Positions 17,642 through 25,531 of a stretch of DNA of 54,860 nt are shown one piece after another; position 1 is the stretch's first letter, and the number at the start of each line of letters is the position of its first letter. The notes under the pieces are model-generated. The model worked only from the letters and a program-made list of their open reading frames with translations. It did no database searches and was not told the DNA's origin. Origin of the DNA: a virus; the IMG/VR virus record IMGVR_UViG_3300018041_000008, positions 1 through 54,860 of that record; one strand, given 5' to 3'. The position numbers were made by a program, and so were the translations under genes.

Positions 17642-18272
17642 TATTTTTAGGTTTTTTTAGATTGATAGGATAACATTGTCCAGAAGACAGAGAGGTAAAA
17701 TGACTATAAAAGTGTTTATCATTATAACCTTTGCTAGGTCTCCAGTAGTCAAAGAATGTTTTAGCATTTGCCACTAAAACAAAAGACACTTCATAATATA
17801 ATGCAGATGGATCATCATTCATTTTTGCGGCTAAGAATAAGTCTAGATTTTTATGGTGTTTATTAAAGGTTGATATATTATCATTATAATATGTTACCCA
17901 TTCACAATCACTTTCTATCCACTTAACTTCTGTAAGTAAGTTCTTTTCTGTTAATGATGCATCCCATATATAAGTATCAGGATTTGTATAATCAAACTTT
18001 TGTGTATTTCTTCGGCCACCAAATATCATAACAGCGGCAGTTTCAGTTACAATGCCACGTTTACAGTGTTCTTTTATTGTATCTAAAGACCTACCTTTTC
18101 TATTTTGACTAGCAAAGATTTCACTAGCCATAACTTCAATATCATATTCAACTTGAACTTTTTCCACTCTATAATTTTGGTGAGTTCTAGCATGATTACC
18201 AAGCTCAATTATATCACTTCTTGATAAAGCCATACTATTCGAAGATAGTGAAATAATACTAGATGAAGTCAA
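17631..18272 (-). CDS. Possible PD-(D/E)XK-type nuclease (213 aa)
   Basis: A TTG start at 18272 is supported by AGAGGA seven bases upstream; ATG at 18233 is the alternative. The segment YIWDASLTEKNLLTEVKW has an Asp, an 11-residue gap and ExK, which fits the core of PD-(D/E)XK nucleases; a nearby helical region (VTETAAVMIFGG) could precede the core. This fold assignment rests on one short motif. If right, the enzyme could degrade host DNA or act in replication. It overlaps the membrane-protein gene upstream, and the next promoter's -35 box sits over its stop. Confidence 0.6.
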   Translation of the reverse strand: MTSSSIISLSSNSMALSRSDIIELGNHARTHQNYRVEKVQVEYDIEVMASEIFASQNRKGRSLDTIKEHCKRGIVTETAAVMIFGGRRNTQKFDYTNPDTYIWDASLTEKNLLTEVKWIESDCEWVTYYNDNISTFNKHHKNLDLFLAAKMNDDPSALYYEVSFVLVANAKTFFDYWRPSKGYNDKHFYSHFTSLSSGQCYPINLKKPKNNVL

Positions 18273-18498
18273 GATACAATCCTCTGCCGTATATAGCCAC
18301 CATTAATAAGTTTAATGCCCACAAGGAAGTCTTATTCCAAGCAAACCCAACATAAGCAAATACTAACGATCCAACAAACAATAGAATATTATTCAGAGGA
18401 TATACATTGATTGATGTATAATAGCCTCCGGTAATAAGAATTGCTGAGGCAATCCATGACATAATATCTGCAAATGTTTTAGGTATAATATTAATCAT
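18259..18498 (-). CDS. Small inner-membrane protein, about three segments (79 aa)
   Basis: Hydrophobic throughout: IMSWIASAILITGGYY, ILLFVGSLVFAYVGFAW and ALNLLMVAIYGRGLYLDFI are three likely membrane helices. The layout recalls half of a PnuC-like or small transporter fold, but I would not name it. ATG at 18498 overlaps the stop of the MazG-like gene; a TTG four codons earlier is possible. Confidence 0.65.
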   Translation of the reverse strand: MINIIPKTFADIMSWIASAILITGGYYTSINVYPLNNILLFVGSLVFAYVGFAWNKTSLWALNLLMVAIYGRGLYLDFI

Positions 18499-18892
18499 AT
18501 ACTTTATCAAGCATTCCTGCTAGGTCCTTATGTGTAGGTGATGTCCAGCCTTCGGGCTTTATGAGGTCGGGCATGTTTAGTGGATTTGGTCGTTCAGTTT
18601 TAATACCAACTTCTTTATCCATATTGGCATTCCACACTCTGTCCCATGCTTCATATGCATCACAATCAAAGGCATCTAATGTACCAATTGCAATAACACA
18701 TAGATCTATAAGAGCATCTACTGCATCATCTGCTGTTACTGCCTCTTTCATTTCGTCTAACTCTTCTTGTAAGAAGTCAATGCGGAATTGTAAGAAAGCT
18801 TTTAGCTTTTCTTTATCCATGTTTCTTACTACTTCATTCACAGCAAACTTGCCGTGCATAACACTCATATCTTGTACCCAATCTTTTGACAT
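18491..18892 (-). CDS. MazG-like nucleotide pyrophosphohydrolase
   Basis: 133 residues; start ATG (MSKDWVQDM) has GGAG six bases upstream. QEELDEMKEAV and DAVDALIDLCVIAIG supply the EExxE and DxxD-type acidic metal-binding residues of all-alpha NTP pyrophosphohydrolases (MazG/HisE-like). Such phage enzymes hydrolyse (d)NTPs or may alter alarmone levels. The family is frequent in marine T4-like phages. It is first in the unit driven by the promoter at 18916. Confidence 0.8.
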   Translation of the reverse strand: MSKDWVQDMSVMHGKFAVNEVVRNMDKEKLKAFLQFRIDFLQEELDEMKEAVTADDAVDALIDLCVIAIGTLDAFDCDAYEAWDRVWNANMDKEVGIKTERPNPLNMPDLIKPEGWTSPTHKDLAGMLDKVYD

Positions 18893-18915
18893 ACACATCT
18901 CCTTTTAATAATACT

Positions 18916-18945
18916 ATTATACTATATAAATGAATTAAAGTACAT
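18916..18945 (-). promoter_or_regulatory. Middle-type promoter (box + TATAAT)
   Basis: ATGTAC-TTTAATT box, 18-bp spacer, TATAAT at 18916-18921, directly upstream of the MazG-like gene. Confidence 0.8.
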
Positions 18946-18982
18946 TACTTTTTTCTAAAATAATTTATCCATATCATTCTCT

Positions 18983-19249
18983 TTATTTGTTGACGGCATT
19001 TACTTCCTCACATAGTTCTTTTTCTTCTAATACGTTAAGGGTTTTACAATCTTTCCCTGTAGCATGACTTATTGCATGATCGGTTAAAGATTTCTCTGTA
19101 GAAATAATGCTTACTGCTTCAGCTCCAGCTTTTACTCGTTCAGTAACTTCAACCGCTGTAACTACAGTACTACTGGTTCCTGCAGGGAGTAAAAAGGTAC
19201 ATCCACTAATTAAGAATGCGACTATCGTGATCAAATTTTTGAATATCAT
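18983..19249 (-). CDS. Lipoprotein (88 aa)
   Basis: Start set at MIFKNLITIVAF with GAGAG upstream. The signal peptide ends in the lipobox LISGC. The mature chain has a conserved bacterial-style tail: SLTDHAISHATGKDC and a second Cys near the end, as in small envelope lipoproteins of Gram-negative bacteria. It could alter the host outer membrane during infection. Overlaps the small gene upstream. Confidence 0.75.
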   Translation of the reverse strand: MIFKNLITIVAFLISGCTFLLPAGTSSTVVTAVEVTERVKAGAEAVSIISTEKSLTDHAISHATGKDCKTLNVLEEKELCEEVNAVNK

Positions 19250-19427
19250 CCTTTCTCTCAATCAGTTCATGAAGCAATTTATCAAAATCTTCTTCAGTCA
19301 TTAGTGTTTTATATAAAGACAAAGCTTGAGCCAACATAACGGATGCTGGTGGAAGTGGATCGTTAAGCTCTCGTGTTAATTTTTCAGTAAGAATAAGATA
19401 TTCACCATAAATCTGTTCAATTTCCAT
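19206..19427 (-). CDS. Small acidic helical protein (73 aa)
   Basis: Soluble helical protein, MEIEQIYGEYLILTEKL at the start, TEEDFDKLLHELIERKDDI near the end. Similar in type to the 78-aa protein at 7073-7309 but not clearly homologous. Lies between two lipoprotein genes. Function unknown. Confidence 0.7.
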   Translation of the reverse strand: MEIEQIYGEYLILTEKLTRELNDPLPPASVMLAQALSLYKTLMTEEDFDKLLHELIERKDDIQKFDHDSRILN

Positions 19428-19435
19428 AACTTCTC

Positions 19436-19654
19436 CTAATAATCTAATCCAAATTTAATACAACCATTTGCATTCATACATGGCCAGTCAGAATATTCTC
19501 TGTAACCACATGATTGCCCGGTTATATACTCATTATATTGTTCTTCGTAAAAAATTGGTCTTGGTGCAGAGCAAGCACTAACCAAAAAACAACTCAAGAC
19601 TAGAAGACTCTTCGGCTTTCCAACCAATAGGTTGTATAACGATAGATAGTGCAT
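19436..19654 (-). CDS. Small lipoprotein overlapping the end of gene 43
   Basis: A hydrophobic run LLVLSCFLVSAC ends in a lipobox; the mature part is short with several Cys and Tyr/Trp (CGYREYSDWPCMNANGC). The start is uncertain: ATG at 19654 lies 77 bases inside gene 43, and TTG codons closer to the signal peptide are possible. Overlap of a membrane-export signal with the polymerase C-terminal coding sequence is unusual but the lipobox and cysteines make the frame credible. Confidence 0.6.
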   Translation of the reverse strand: MHYLSLYNLLVGKPKSLLVLSCFLVSACSAPRPIFYEEQYNEYITGQSCGYREYSDWPCMNANGCIKFGLDY

Positions 19655-22070
19655 CTAAAAATACCTTTTCAAATTGTAAATCATAATCAATGTAATCGTG
19701 TAATCCAAATTCTTTAGGAAGTTGTGAATTAAACGCAATAACATTCTCGTGGAATGGGTTTTGCTTTTTAAGATAAACAAATTTAATCTTATTACCATTC
19801 GTAATAGGTTCATACTTCTTAGTAAGACTCATCTTTTTAAGATAGTGGTTGTGAAGTAGTGCACCACGTACAGCAATCGGGGTACCTTTCTTATAGATGC
19901 CTTCCGTTCCTGAATATTGTGTAAGGGCAGATACTGATCTAGGGAATGCAATATCTTCTATAGGAAAGCTAAAGAATTCAGTTCTAAACTTTTCTACAAA
20001 TTGATAAAGTGATTGCTGATCCTCGTGTAAAATAACTTGAAGTGATTCGTAAAGTTTAGATCTTACTACAGCTGGAGTGGATGACTTAACCATTTCAAGA
20101 CCCATAACTTTAACTTTAGGTTTAGCATATTGTACACCTTCAGAGTTATGAACATTGAGTACATACCTTTTCTTAGCAACCCATATACCTTTGTCAGCAA
20201 GTACTTCACGTTTCATTTGCATCTTTTGCGAATAAGCATTAGTATAGTCAGATAGTTCTTGATATCCTTTATCGATAAACGGTTGAATAATCTTTTCACA
20301 GGCATTATCCATATACTTAATCTTTTCGACAGTGGTTTTACCTTCACATGTTTTTTCAACAAGTTTTTCTAGAGTAAGATAGATTGAATCGGTATCAATA
20401 CCGATGACATAGTCTTTATTATCAGTCTTTAAAGTTTTATTCATAAAGACATTAAGCTTATTTGCCATCCATCGAATAGACAATTGACCAGAAGTCGTAA
20501 TACCTTCAGCAATACGAAGATCATAATATCTAAAGTACTTATTACCGACAGCACCATAAGCTGAGTTCAATGCAATCTTCATTGCCATTTGAAGGTTAGT
20601 CAACCTCGATATCTCTTTAAGCAACACAGGATCTTTAGTCTTTTCGTATTCTTGTTCGACCTTTAGCATTTGCTTTTTAAACTTAGAACGATTGGTATAC
20701 ATTTCTTCCATAAGAGCAGGTAAGAAACCTTTAATATCTTTACGGTAACACCAACCATTTGCAGTAACCGCTAGATCTACAAGTTTATGTTTGTCTATAG
20801 GTTCACTGTTTAAGAGGGATTCAACATTAACATCCATTCGAATATCAGTCAGTGTTTCAGGTGACATGTTGTATTGCATAATCAAATGTGGATACAGACT
20901 GTTCAAATCGAATGAAGCAATCCACTTATGAGCACCGACTAAAGGATCTTTAACATATGCACCTTCGAATGCCTCGGACTTACCTTGATCTTCTTTTAAT
21001 GGTACAACAATCTTACGGTCTTTAAGATAATTATAGATGATCATATCCCACATACGTACAGGAGAATACACATCAACAAAATTTAATTTAGATGAAAAGG
21101 CAAGCGTGTATACTAATTCAATAAGCTTCATCTTGTCTTCAAGATGATCAACTAATTCAGTATCTCGTATGTTATAGTCTACAAAGATCTGCCAGTCTTT
21201 AGTATAAAAGTCTTTGAAGTTATCGTGTGGATTTTCTAGTTTATTAGATCCTAGTTCTACGTTTGCAATGTAGTCAAGACGATATGATTCTTGATTTTGA
21301 TAAGTAAACTTCTTATAAAGTTCTAAGTAATCAAGAGATGCAATACCAACAATCTCGTATGAATCAATAGACTGGCTGTGCGAATATACCGTTTTATCTT
21401 TTAACATATTCCACGGAGATAACTTGTTTGCAAAGATATCACCATGCACACGTTTAATTCTATTGACAAGATATGGAATATCAAAGCCATTAGTATTCCA
21501 ACCAGTAACTACATCAGGATAATTCTGCTGCCAGAAGATAATAAATTCTTTAAGTAGATGGCTCTCAGATGAGCATTGTACATACTTAACATCCGATCGG
21601 GTATTCTTATAGGCTTTAGCGCCAAAGGTTACAATCTGTTTGTGCTGATTATCTTTAATAGTAATGAGTAATATTTCCTCATTGGCAGTTTTAATATCAG
21701 GAAAACCTTCTTCGGTTGAAGTTTCAATATCAATTGAGAATACTTTAATTAATTCAGGGTCGTATTCAATATCCTTTTCCCAGAATTCAGAGATGAATTG
21801 ATATGTATATTGGGTTTGGCCAAAGATCTTAAATCCTTCGACTCCTTTATACCGATCAGTATAATCCCTAGCATCTCGAATTGAATCAAGTTTTATAGGA
21901 TGTACAGGAGTACCGTCTAATGTTTTCCACTTAGAAGGTTTTTGTGTAGTTGTTTGAATAAAAAGTGTAGGAGAAAAGTTTGCTTTTGTTTTATACGCAA
22001 CACCATTACGGTATCCACGAACAAGCAAACTGTTTCCATAGGGAACTACGGATGTATAGAAGTTTTTCAT
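19578..22070 (-). CDS. 43: DNA polymerase, T4 gp43-like (family B)
   Basis: 830 residues (T4 gp43 is 898). The 3'-5' exonuclease motif FSIDIET lies near 111, with NTNGFDIPYL and a later YNIRDTEL. The polymerase domain has motif A DLNSLYPHL, motif B KIALNSAYGAVGNKY and motif C GIDTDSIYL. N-terminus MKNFYTSVVPYGN aligns with T4 MKEFY. Replicates phage DNA with gp45, gp44/62 and gp41. It is separated from regA by 8 kb, unlike in T4. The A of its ATG lies exactly six bases after the -10 box, so the mRNA may be leaderless; no Shine-Dalgarno is visible. Confidence 0.97.
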   Translation of the reverse strand: MKNFYTSVVPYGNSLLVRGYRNGVAYKTKANFSPTLFIQTTTQKPSKWKTLDGTPVHPIKLDSIRDARDYTDRYKGVEGFKIFGQTQYTYQFISEFWEKDIEYDPELIKVFSIDIETSTEEGFPDIKTANEEILLITIKDNQHKQIVTFGAKAYKNTRSDVKYVQCSSESHLLKEFIIFWQQNYPDVVTGWNTNGFDIPYLVNRIKRVHGDIFANKLSPWNMLKDKTVYSHSQSIDSYEIVGIASLDYLELYKKFTYQNQESYRLDYIANVELGSNKLENPHDNFKDFYTKDWQIFVDYNIRDTELVDHLEDKMKLIELVYTLAFSSKLNFVDVYSPVRMWDMIIYNYLKDRKIVVPLKEDQGKSEAFEGAYVKDPLVGAHKWIASFDLNSLYPHLIMQYNMSPETLTDIRMDVNVESLLNSEPIDKHKLVDLAVTANGWCYRKDIKGFLPALMEEMYTNRSKFKKQMLKVEQEYEKTKDPVLLKEISRLTNLQMAMKIALNSAYGAVGNKYFRYYDLRIAEGITTSGQLSIRWMANKLNVFMNKTLKTDNKDYVIGIDTDSIYLTLEKLVEKTCEGKTTVEKIKYMDNACEKIIQPFIDKGYQELSDYTNAYSQKMQMKREVLADKGIWVAKKRYVLNVHNSEGVQYAKPKVKVMGLEMVKSSTPAVVRSKLYESLQVILHEDQQSLYQFVEKFRTEFFSFPIEDIAFPRSVSALTQYSGTEGIYKKGTPIAVRGALLHNHYLKKMSLTKKYEPITNGNKIKFVYLKKQNPFHENVIAFNSQLPKEFGLHDYIDYDLQFEKVFLDALSIVIQPIGWKAEESSSLELFFG

Positions 22071-22076
22071 AATATA

Positions 22077-22106
22077 ATTATATCTTGTAACTCAATTAAA
22101 GTACAA
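22077..22106 (-). promoter_or_regulatory. Middle-type promoter of gene 43
   Basis: TTGTAC-TTTAATT box, 18-bp spacer, TATAAT at 22077-22082. Predicted transcription start falls on or beside the gene 43 ATG. Confidence 0.85.
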
Positions 22107-22108
22107 TG

Positions 22109-22453
22109 TTATTTTGGTTTTTCTACAGCCTCAAAATCTTCTAGTGGTAAAATACTAAAATCACCGTTTTGCCAATCAATCCGAACTAACTCAGGATGAT
22201 TTGGTTCTTCTGTCCAGCATCCAGGAATATATAAACCATCTAACCTTTGTGCTGAAGCTTTCTTACCAATAGGATTCATATCACAAGGAAGTTTTGTTGA
22301 TAATACAACTCGTAAATTTTCAAACAAATGATTCACTAATAGGTCAGGAGTATCATCTTTAGTTTCTGCTTTAACATTATTAAGATTTAAACATATTGCA
22401 GCAACTGTTACACATAAGATAGTTATAATAAAGCTTTTAAGTTCATCATTCAT
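22109..22453 (-). CDS. Exported protein, paralogue of 22450-22815 product (114 aa)
   Basis: N-terminal hydrophobic stretch (FIITILCVTVAAICLNL) ending VKA|ETK looks like a signal peptide or anchor. The mature part has two Cys and GCWTEEPNHPELVRIDWQNG, then PLEDF. The neighbour's ACWVMPS...YFETGE...PVDLF follows the same plan, so the two are probably diverged copies of a small periplasmic domain. Start overlaps the neighbour's stop. Confidence 0.7.
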   Translation of the reverse strand: MNDELKSFIITILCVTVAAICLNLNNVKAETKDDTPDLLVNHLFENLRVVLSTKLPCDMNPIGKKASAQRLDGLYIPGCWTEEPNHPELVRIDWQNGDFSILPLEDFEAVEKPK

Positions 22454-22815
22454 AATGTAGGTTCCGTATCTAATGAACGGCGATTAAATAAATCTACTGG
22501 GAACGTAACTTTTTCTCCAGTTTCAAAATACATATTAACCACTGGGATGATTGATGTACCTGGTATTTTTGGAGCGGACTCTATAGACGGCATTACCCAA
22601 CAAGCATGATGAGTTATAAATTTGCTACCAACTTTTTCTGTAGCATATCCGTAATATGGAAAGCTTTCTCCTACTGTGTCGTTACCACATTTTTTAAGTG
22701 TTAGTACAATTTCTCCAGCAGCTTGATTCTCAAAGAATAACTCTCCAGGTATAATAGGTTCATTTGCATAGGTGTTAAATGAAAGTGTTGCTAGTATTAA
22801 GGTTAGATATCTCAT
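22450..22815 (-). CDS. Exported protein, paralogue of 22109-22453 product (121 aa)
   Basis: Signal peptide MRYLTLILATLSFNTYA before NEP. Two cysteines (KKCGND, HACWV) could form a periplasmic disulfide. Beta-rich. Driven by a late promoter box at 22850, so it may be made late. Function unknown; envelope location is well supported. Confidence 0.72.
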   Translation of the reverse strand: MRYLTLILATLSFNTYANEPIIPGELFFENQAAGEIVLTLKKCGNDTVGESFPYYGYATEKVGSKFITHHACWVMPSIESAPKIPGTSIIPVVNMYFETGEKVTFPVDLFNRRSLDTEPTL

Positions 22816-22849
22816 ACAATATCCTTATAGTATTTTACTTCTAATAATA

Positions 22850-22857
22850 TATTTATA
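22850..22857 (-). promoter_or_regulatory. Late promoter (TATAAATA)
   Basis: Exact late box in the gap between the 22890 and 22815 genes. Confidence 0.65.
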
Positions 22858-22889
22858 TAATACCATACCTTGTTACATTACTTTTACAT

Positions 22890-23144
22890 TTACCTTGTAT
22901 AGATGTAAACATCCAGTTTAGATGCATTTGCAATTCCACCGACAATATTACCACCCCAATCATATGAGTATCTGCCAGTTTTTACAATCGGCTTTCTTCC
23001 TCTAAGAACAACGCGAAGCTTTCTGTTATTAAAAATAGATCTATTTGAAATACGAATGGTGTCTTTGATTTCATTTAATTGTATCATATCAGATGCTGAG
23101 TTAATATCTAACGTTGTTAAGTAGTTGTTTGAAATTCTTTTCAT
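22890..23144 (-). CDS. Small basic protein (84 aa)
   Basis: The ATG at 23144 (MKRISNNYLTT) is preferred; the upstream ATG at 23159 overlaps the GGAGAG Shine-Dalgarno of the repeated leader. Basic, beta-rich, ends SKLDVYIYTR. NSASDMIQLNEIKDTIRISN may be a small folded domain. No match recognised. Confidence 0.65.
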   Translation of the reverse strand: MKRISNNYLTTLDINSASDMIQLNEIKDTIRISNRSIFNNRKLRVVLRGRKPIVKTGRYSYDWGGNIVGGIANASKLDVYIYTR

Positions 23145-23184
23145 TTTTGCTCTCTCCATTTAATCAATCTATAATTAATTATAG
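23142..23184 (-). repeat. Repeated leader, copy 1
   Basis: Contains the palindrome CTATAATTAATTATAG, then GATTGATTAAATGGAGAGAG and an ATG. Same leader at 23601-23644 and 27420-27461, but here the promoter's upstream box is missing. Confidence 0.8.
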
Positions 23185-23256
23185 TATTACCTCCTCGATA
23201 AAAGCTCCAATTCCTAAAACCAACAAAAAACTAAATGTAAAAATTAATAAAGCCAT
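23179..23256 (-). CDS. 25-residue single-membrane-segment peptide
   Basis: ATG overlaps the stop of the upstream gene (TAATG). The product is almost all one membrane helix (LLIFTFSFLLVLGIGAF) ending EEVIL. Translational coupling and the clean hydrophobic profile support it. Could act in the host membrane; function unknown. Confidence 0.55.
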   Translation of the reverse strand: MALLIFTFSFLLVLGIGAFIEEVIL

Positions 23257-23603
23257 TATACAGTCTCCAGTAGTTTAAATCCAATATCATCAACTTCATA
23301 CTCAGTTCCATTATCAAGAATCATTCGATCTCCAACAGATGTAGAACGAATTCCATAAATATTGCCATCTTTATCAGCTTTTAATTCTTTTAAAACACTA
23401 ACTGATTCACAATAATCTTCATTCTCAATAACTTCACCATCATTTGTCGTAAAAACTTCTTTACGAGACCATGATCCGAAAGCATTTTGAGTTTTTGCAT
23501 ACGCATAGTTAAGTGATTCCATAACATCAGTTGTTGGTGCTTCAACCATTGCTACCATTTCTGATGGTTTTCTAAATCCAGTGTGAATTATTGTAATGTT
23601 CAT
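23256..23603 (-). CDS. Conserved small protein (115 aa)
   Basis: MNITIIHTGFRKPSEMV start; beta-rich C-terminal half (KDGNIYGIRSTSVGDRMILD) like a small OB or Sm-type barrel. First gene behind a middle-type promoter with the repeated leader, and coupled to the 25-residue peptide. The conserved FGSWSRKEVFTT segment hints at a known marine phage family whose role I do not know. Confidence 0.7.
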   Translation of the reverse strand: MNITIIHTGFRKPSEMVAMVEAPTTDVMESLNYAYAKTQNAFGSWSRKEVFTTNDGEVIENEDYCESVSVLKELKADKDGNIYGIRSTSVGDRMILDNGTEYEVDDIGFKLLETV

Positions 23604-23644
23604 TTTTGCTCTCTCCTCATTTAATCAATCTATAATTAATTATA
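23601..23644 (-). repeat. Repeated leader, copy 2
   Basis: Leader from the -10 box through TAATTATAGATTGATTAAAT to GGAGAGAG and the ATG, with a two-base insertion relative to copies 1 and 3. Confidence 0.85.
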
Positions 23645-23668
23645 CACCGAATACTAATTAAAGTACAC
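23639..23668 (-). promoter_or_regulatory. Middle-type promoter (box + TATAAT)
   Basis: GTGTAC-TTTAATT box, 18-bp spacer, TATAAT at 23639-23644, fused to the repeated leader. Confidence 0.85.
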
Positions 23669-23679
23669 AGTTATTTTAA

Positions 23680-23829
23680 TTAAATAAATTGTTTTTGAGT
23701 TTGAGGTAAAGGCCGTTGGTCGACCTCAATGAGTTCGGGGGTGGGAGGATAATATTCTTTTTGTTCTTTAGGTTCTAACCAGATAGTATCTAAACAATAT
23801 AATAATAGCCAAGTTGCAAGGGTTTCCAT
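23680..23829 (-). CDS. Small protein, short hydrophobic start (49 aa)
   Basis: ATG with GGAG eight bases upstream. N-terminus METLATWLLLYCLDTIWLEP is hydrophobic; the rest is Pro/Gln-rich (YYPPTPELIEV). Ends just before the next promoter's -35 box. Possibly a membrane-associated peptide. Confidence 0.55.
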   Translation of the reverse strand: METLATWLLLYCLDTIWLEPKEQKEYYPPTPELIEVDQRPLPQTQKQFI

Positions 23830-23850
23830 AATATAGTCTCCATAATAAAA

Positions 23851-24012
23851 TTAAACACAGTCGCTATAAGCGTCAATCCATTTGTTTTTAAATTCAGATT
23901 CTTGTTGTGGAGGATGTTCAGTTTTATTACCAATTTTCATTGCGGTATCTTCCATTGATTCAGATTCTGTCTTTGTTTCAGTAAATCCGTCTTTTTCTGG
24001 GCTATCAGGCAT
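23851..24012 (-). CDS. Small acidic protein (53 aa)
   Basis: ATG (MPDSPEKDGF) with GGAG seven bases upstream, overlapping the stop of the 27-residue ORF. Charged and Ser/Thr/Glu-rich, likely disordered, ending KWIDAYSDCV. An earlier ATG (24060) lacks a ribosome site. Confidence 0.55.
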   Translation of the reverse strand: MPDSPEKDGFTETKTESESMEDTAMKIGNKTEHPPQQESEFKNKWIDAYSDCV

Positions 24013-24088
24013 TTTGTTTCTCCGTTTTTTTAGGAAAACTAACCCAATCAACATCCTCATCTGTCATAGGTTGCCAATATGTTTTCAT
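24005..24088 (-). CDS. 27-residue peptide
   Basis: ATG with AAGGA seven bases upstream; MKTYWQPMTDEDVDW followed by a short basic tail. Overlaps the start of the next gene. Good ribosome site, but the peptide is short. Confidence 0.5.
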   Translation of the reverse strand: MKTYWQPMTDEDVDWVSFPKKTEKQNA

Positions 24089-24137
24089 TAATATTTCCTT
24101 TTGGGTTTTAATTATAAAATAGGCTTTTGGCCTATAG

Positions 24138-24260
24138 TTATTTATAATCATTACTATTCATAAAATCATTAATTACTTGATTTATTTTCCTTCTTAATTC
24201 TGCATCGTCTGATAAATTAATAATAGTTCTTATATTAACTATTAAGCTTAGTATGCTCAT
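24138..24260 (-). CDS. Small helical protein (40 aa)
   Basis: The ATG overlaps the stop of the previous gene (ATGA), giving MSILSLIVNIRTIINLSDDA and a charged tail. A longer version from ATG 24290 is possible but has no ribosome site. Confidence 0.45.
   Translation of the reverse strand: MSILSLIVNIRTIINLSDDAELRRKINQVINDFMNSNDYK
24139..24146 (-). promoter_or_regulatory. Late promoter candidate (TATAAATA)
   Basis: Exact late box overlapping the end of the 40-aa gene; would serve the 27-aa and 53-aa genes. A short hairpin (TAGGC/GCCTA) lies just downstream at 24122-24136. Confidence 0.5.
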
Positions 24261-24391
24261 TTTGTTTTTAGTGTTTTTAGATGTTTCCATAATTTTAAAT
24301 ATGATAACGTTCTTTTAGGTTCGTGTATAGGGTGCGGAAGTGTTCCAAAATACTTTAACATTTCTTCGTATATTTCTTCAAAACGGTCCAA
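24257..24391 (-). CDS. Small protein with TTG start (44 aa)
   Basis: TTG with AGGAG nine bases upstream gives MDRFEEIYEEMLKYFG, then TLPHPIHEPKRTLSY. The FEEIYE...PxPxHEP pattern looks like a conserved small family in marine T4-like phages. Overlaps the genes on both sides. Confidence 0.55.
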   Translation of the reverse strand: MDRFEEIYEEMLKYFGTLPHPIHEPKRTLSYLKLWKHLKTLKTK

Positions 24392-24488
24392 ATAAGTATA
24401 CTCCTATAACAAAAATAATTGCATATATTAAACTCACTTTTAAGTTAGGCGTATCTTCTCTGTAGAAGATTGGTTTGTCTTTTTTCAT
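24378..24488 (-). CDS. Single-membrane-segment peptide (36 aa)
   Basis: ATG overlaps the stop of the exported protein upstream (ATGA). One hydrophobic helix (VSLIYAIIFVIGVYLFG) after a charged start. Probably an inner-membrane peptide. Confidence 0.6.
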   Translation of the reverse strand: MKKDKPIFYREDTPNLKVSLIYAIIFVIGVYLFGPF

Positions 24489-25531
24489 CTTGGCTCCACA
24501 ATTAATGTTTCAATATTAGCAGCAATATCAGCATTAATATCTAATAGTACTGTAAAAACTCTTTCGGCATCTGAATAGATAATATATCCAGGTTGATCAA
24601 ATGTTATTTTTGAAAACAAACGCTTTTTAGTTTGACCTTTATGCATCGTTTCATACATGTTATCCGATTTAATATTTATACGATGATTAAATATTTCTTT
24701 ACCATCTTTATCTTTACCAATAATTGATATAGGCATCTCAGAATATATTGGCATCTTTTTAAATCCACCTGCTAAATCATAACAATAGTCTACACTCTTA
24801 AATACAGTTTTAGCAAAACATACCATAGACGTATTGTCTGTTGGATAGTCTACTTTTATTGCTGAGTGTGCAACACTTCCAAGTACTGCACCAACTGGTC
24901 CATAAGCGTTTAGTATATTAAATGCACCTGAAGCAATATTATCATTTAAATCTGTATGTGTTTTACCTTCGTCTTGAGTTGAAAGTACAAATGTTTCTAG
25001 ATCACTAACCCATTTAGGTTGCCATTGAATCGTACCATTTATTATAAATTGGTATTTGCGTTCTTTTGGATCTATACGAACTGAATTAATCTTCATATTA
25101 AATGCTTTACGAGGATCGTCTAACTCTTCTATGATAGCTCTTCTGCTATTATAGTTATCAATTTGTGGCTTAAATTGAGACATATCAATTGTATTGCCAC
25201 CTACATGTAAACTATTATCCTTAATACGTTCAACATCAGCTTTAATGGTTACTCGATCATTCTTATATTCAAGTACATCATATGATTTAATATAACCACC
25301 ATGATATTCTTTAACTTTTTCAAAAACCGAATCATCAGTCTGCCATTCTCTACCACCGATAATAAATGTACCAACAACATTTTCAATGGCAGCTAATTTA
25401 GCATTCCTTACAGCTGATTCAAAATCATCTCCATATCCATCTACAGTTACTACTTCTGCAGAAAGTGCTGAAGCGTATAATAAACTACTCAGTATACAGA
25501 ATTTCTTCAGTAATCTCATCGGTTTTTTCAT
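24485..25531 (-). CDS. Exported protein with FlgT/LPP20-like N-terminal domain (348 aa)
   Basis: Start set at MKKPMRLLKK with GAGG six bases upstream. The signal peptide ends ALSA before EVV. Residues after it (VDGYGDDFESAVRNAKLAAIENVVG) have the VxGYG...A..A...AI pattern of FlgT-N and LPP20-type periplasmic domains. Further on are a hydrophobic Gly/Ala stretch (YGPVGAVLGSVAHSAI) and a beta-rich C-terminus. Next to a lipoprotein and a membrane peptide it may form an envelope complex. Curli-secretion-like genes (CsgG/CsgF) have been described in pelagimyophages; this pair could be related, but I cannot show it. Confidence 0.7.
   Translation of the reverse strand: MKKPMRLLKKFCILSSLLYASALSAEVVTVDGYGDDFESAVRNAKLAAIENVVGTFIIGGREWQTDDSVFEKVKEYHGGYIKSYDVLEYKNDRVTIKADVERIKDNSLHVGGNTIDMSQFKPQIDNYNSRRAIIEELDDPRKAFNMKINSVRIDPKERKYQFIINGTIQWQPKWVSDLETFVLSTQDEGKTHTDLNDNIASGAFNILNAYGPVGAVLGSVAHSAIKVDYPTDNTSMVCFAKTVFKSVDYCYDLAGGFKKMPIYSEMPISIIGKDKDGKEIFNHRINIKSDNMYETMHKGQTKKRLFSKITFDQPGYIIYSDAERVFTVLLDINADIAANIETLIVEPR

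Noticed and set aside
19436-19654. Lipoprotein frame dismissed as a shadow of gene 43
   Set aside because: I considered discarding it because it overlaps gene 43, but most of it lies beyond the polymerase stop and it has a lipobox and cysteines, so it was kept with reduced confidence.
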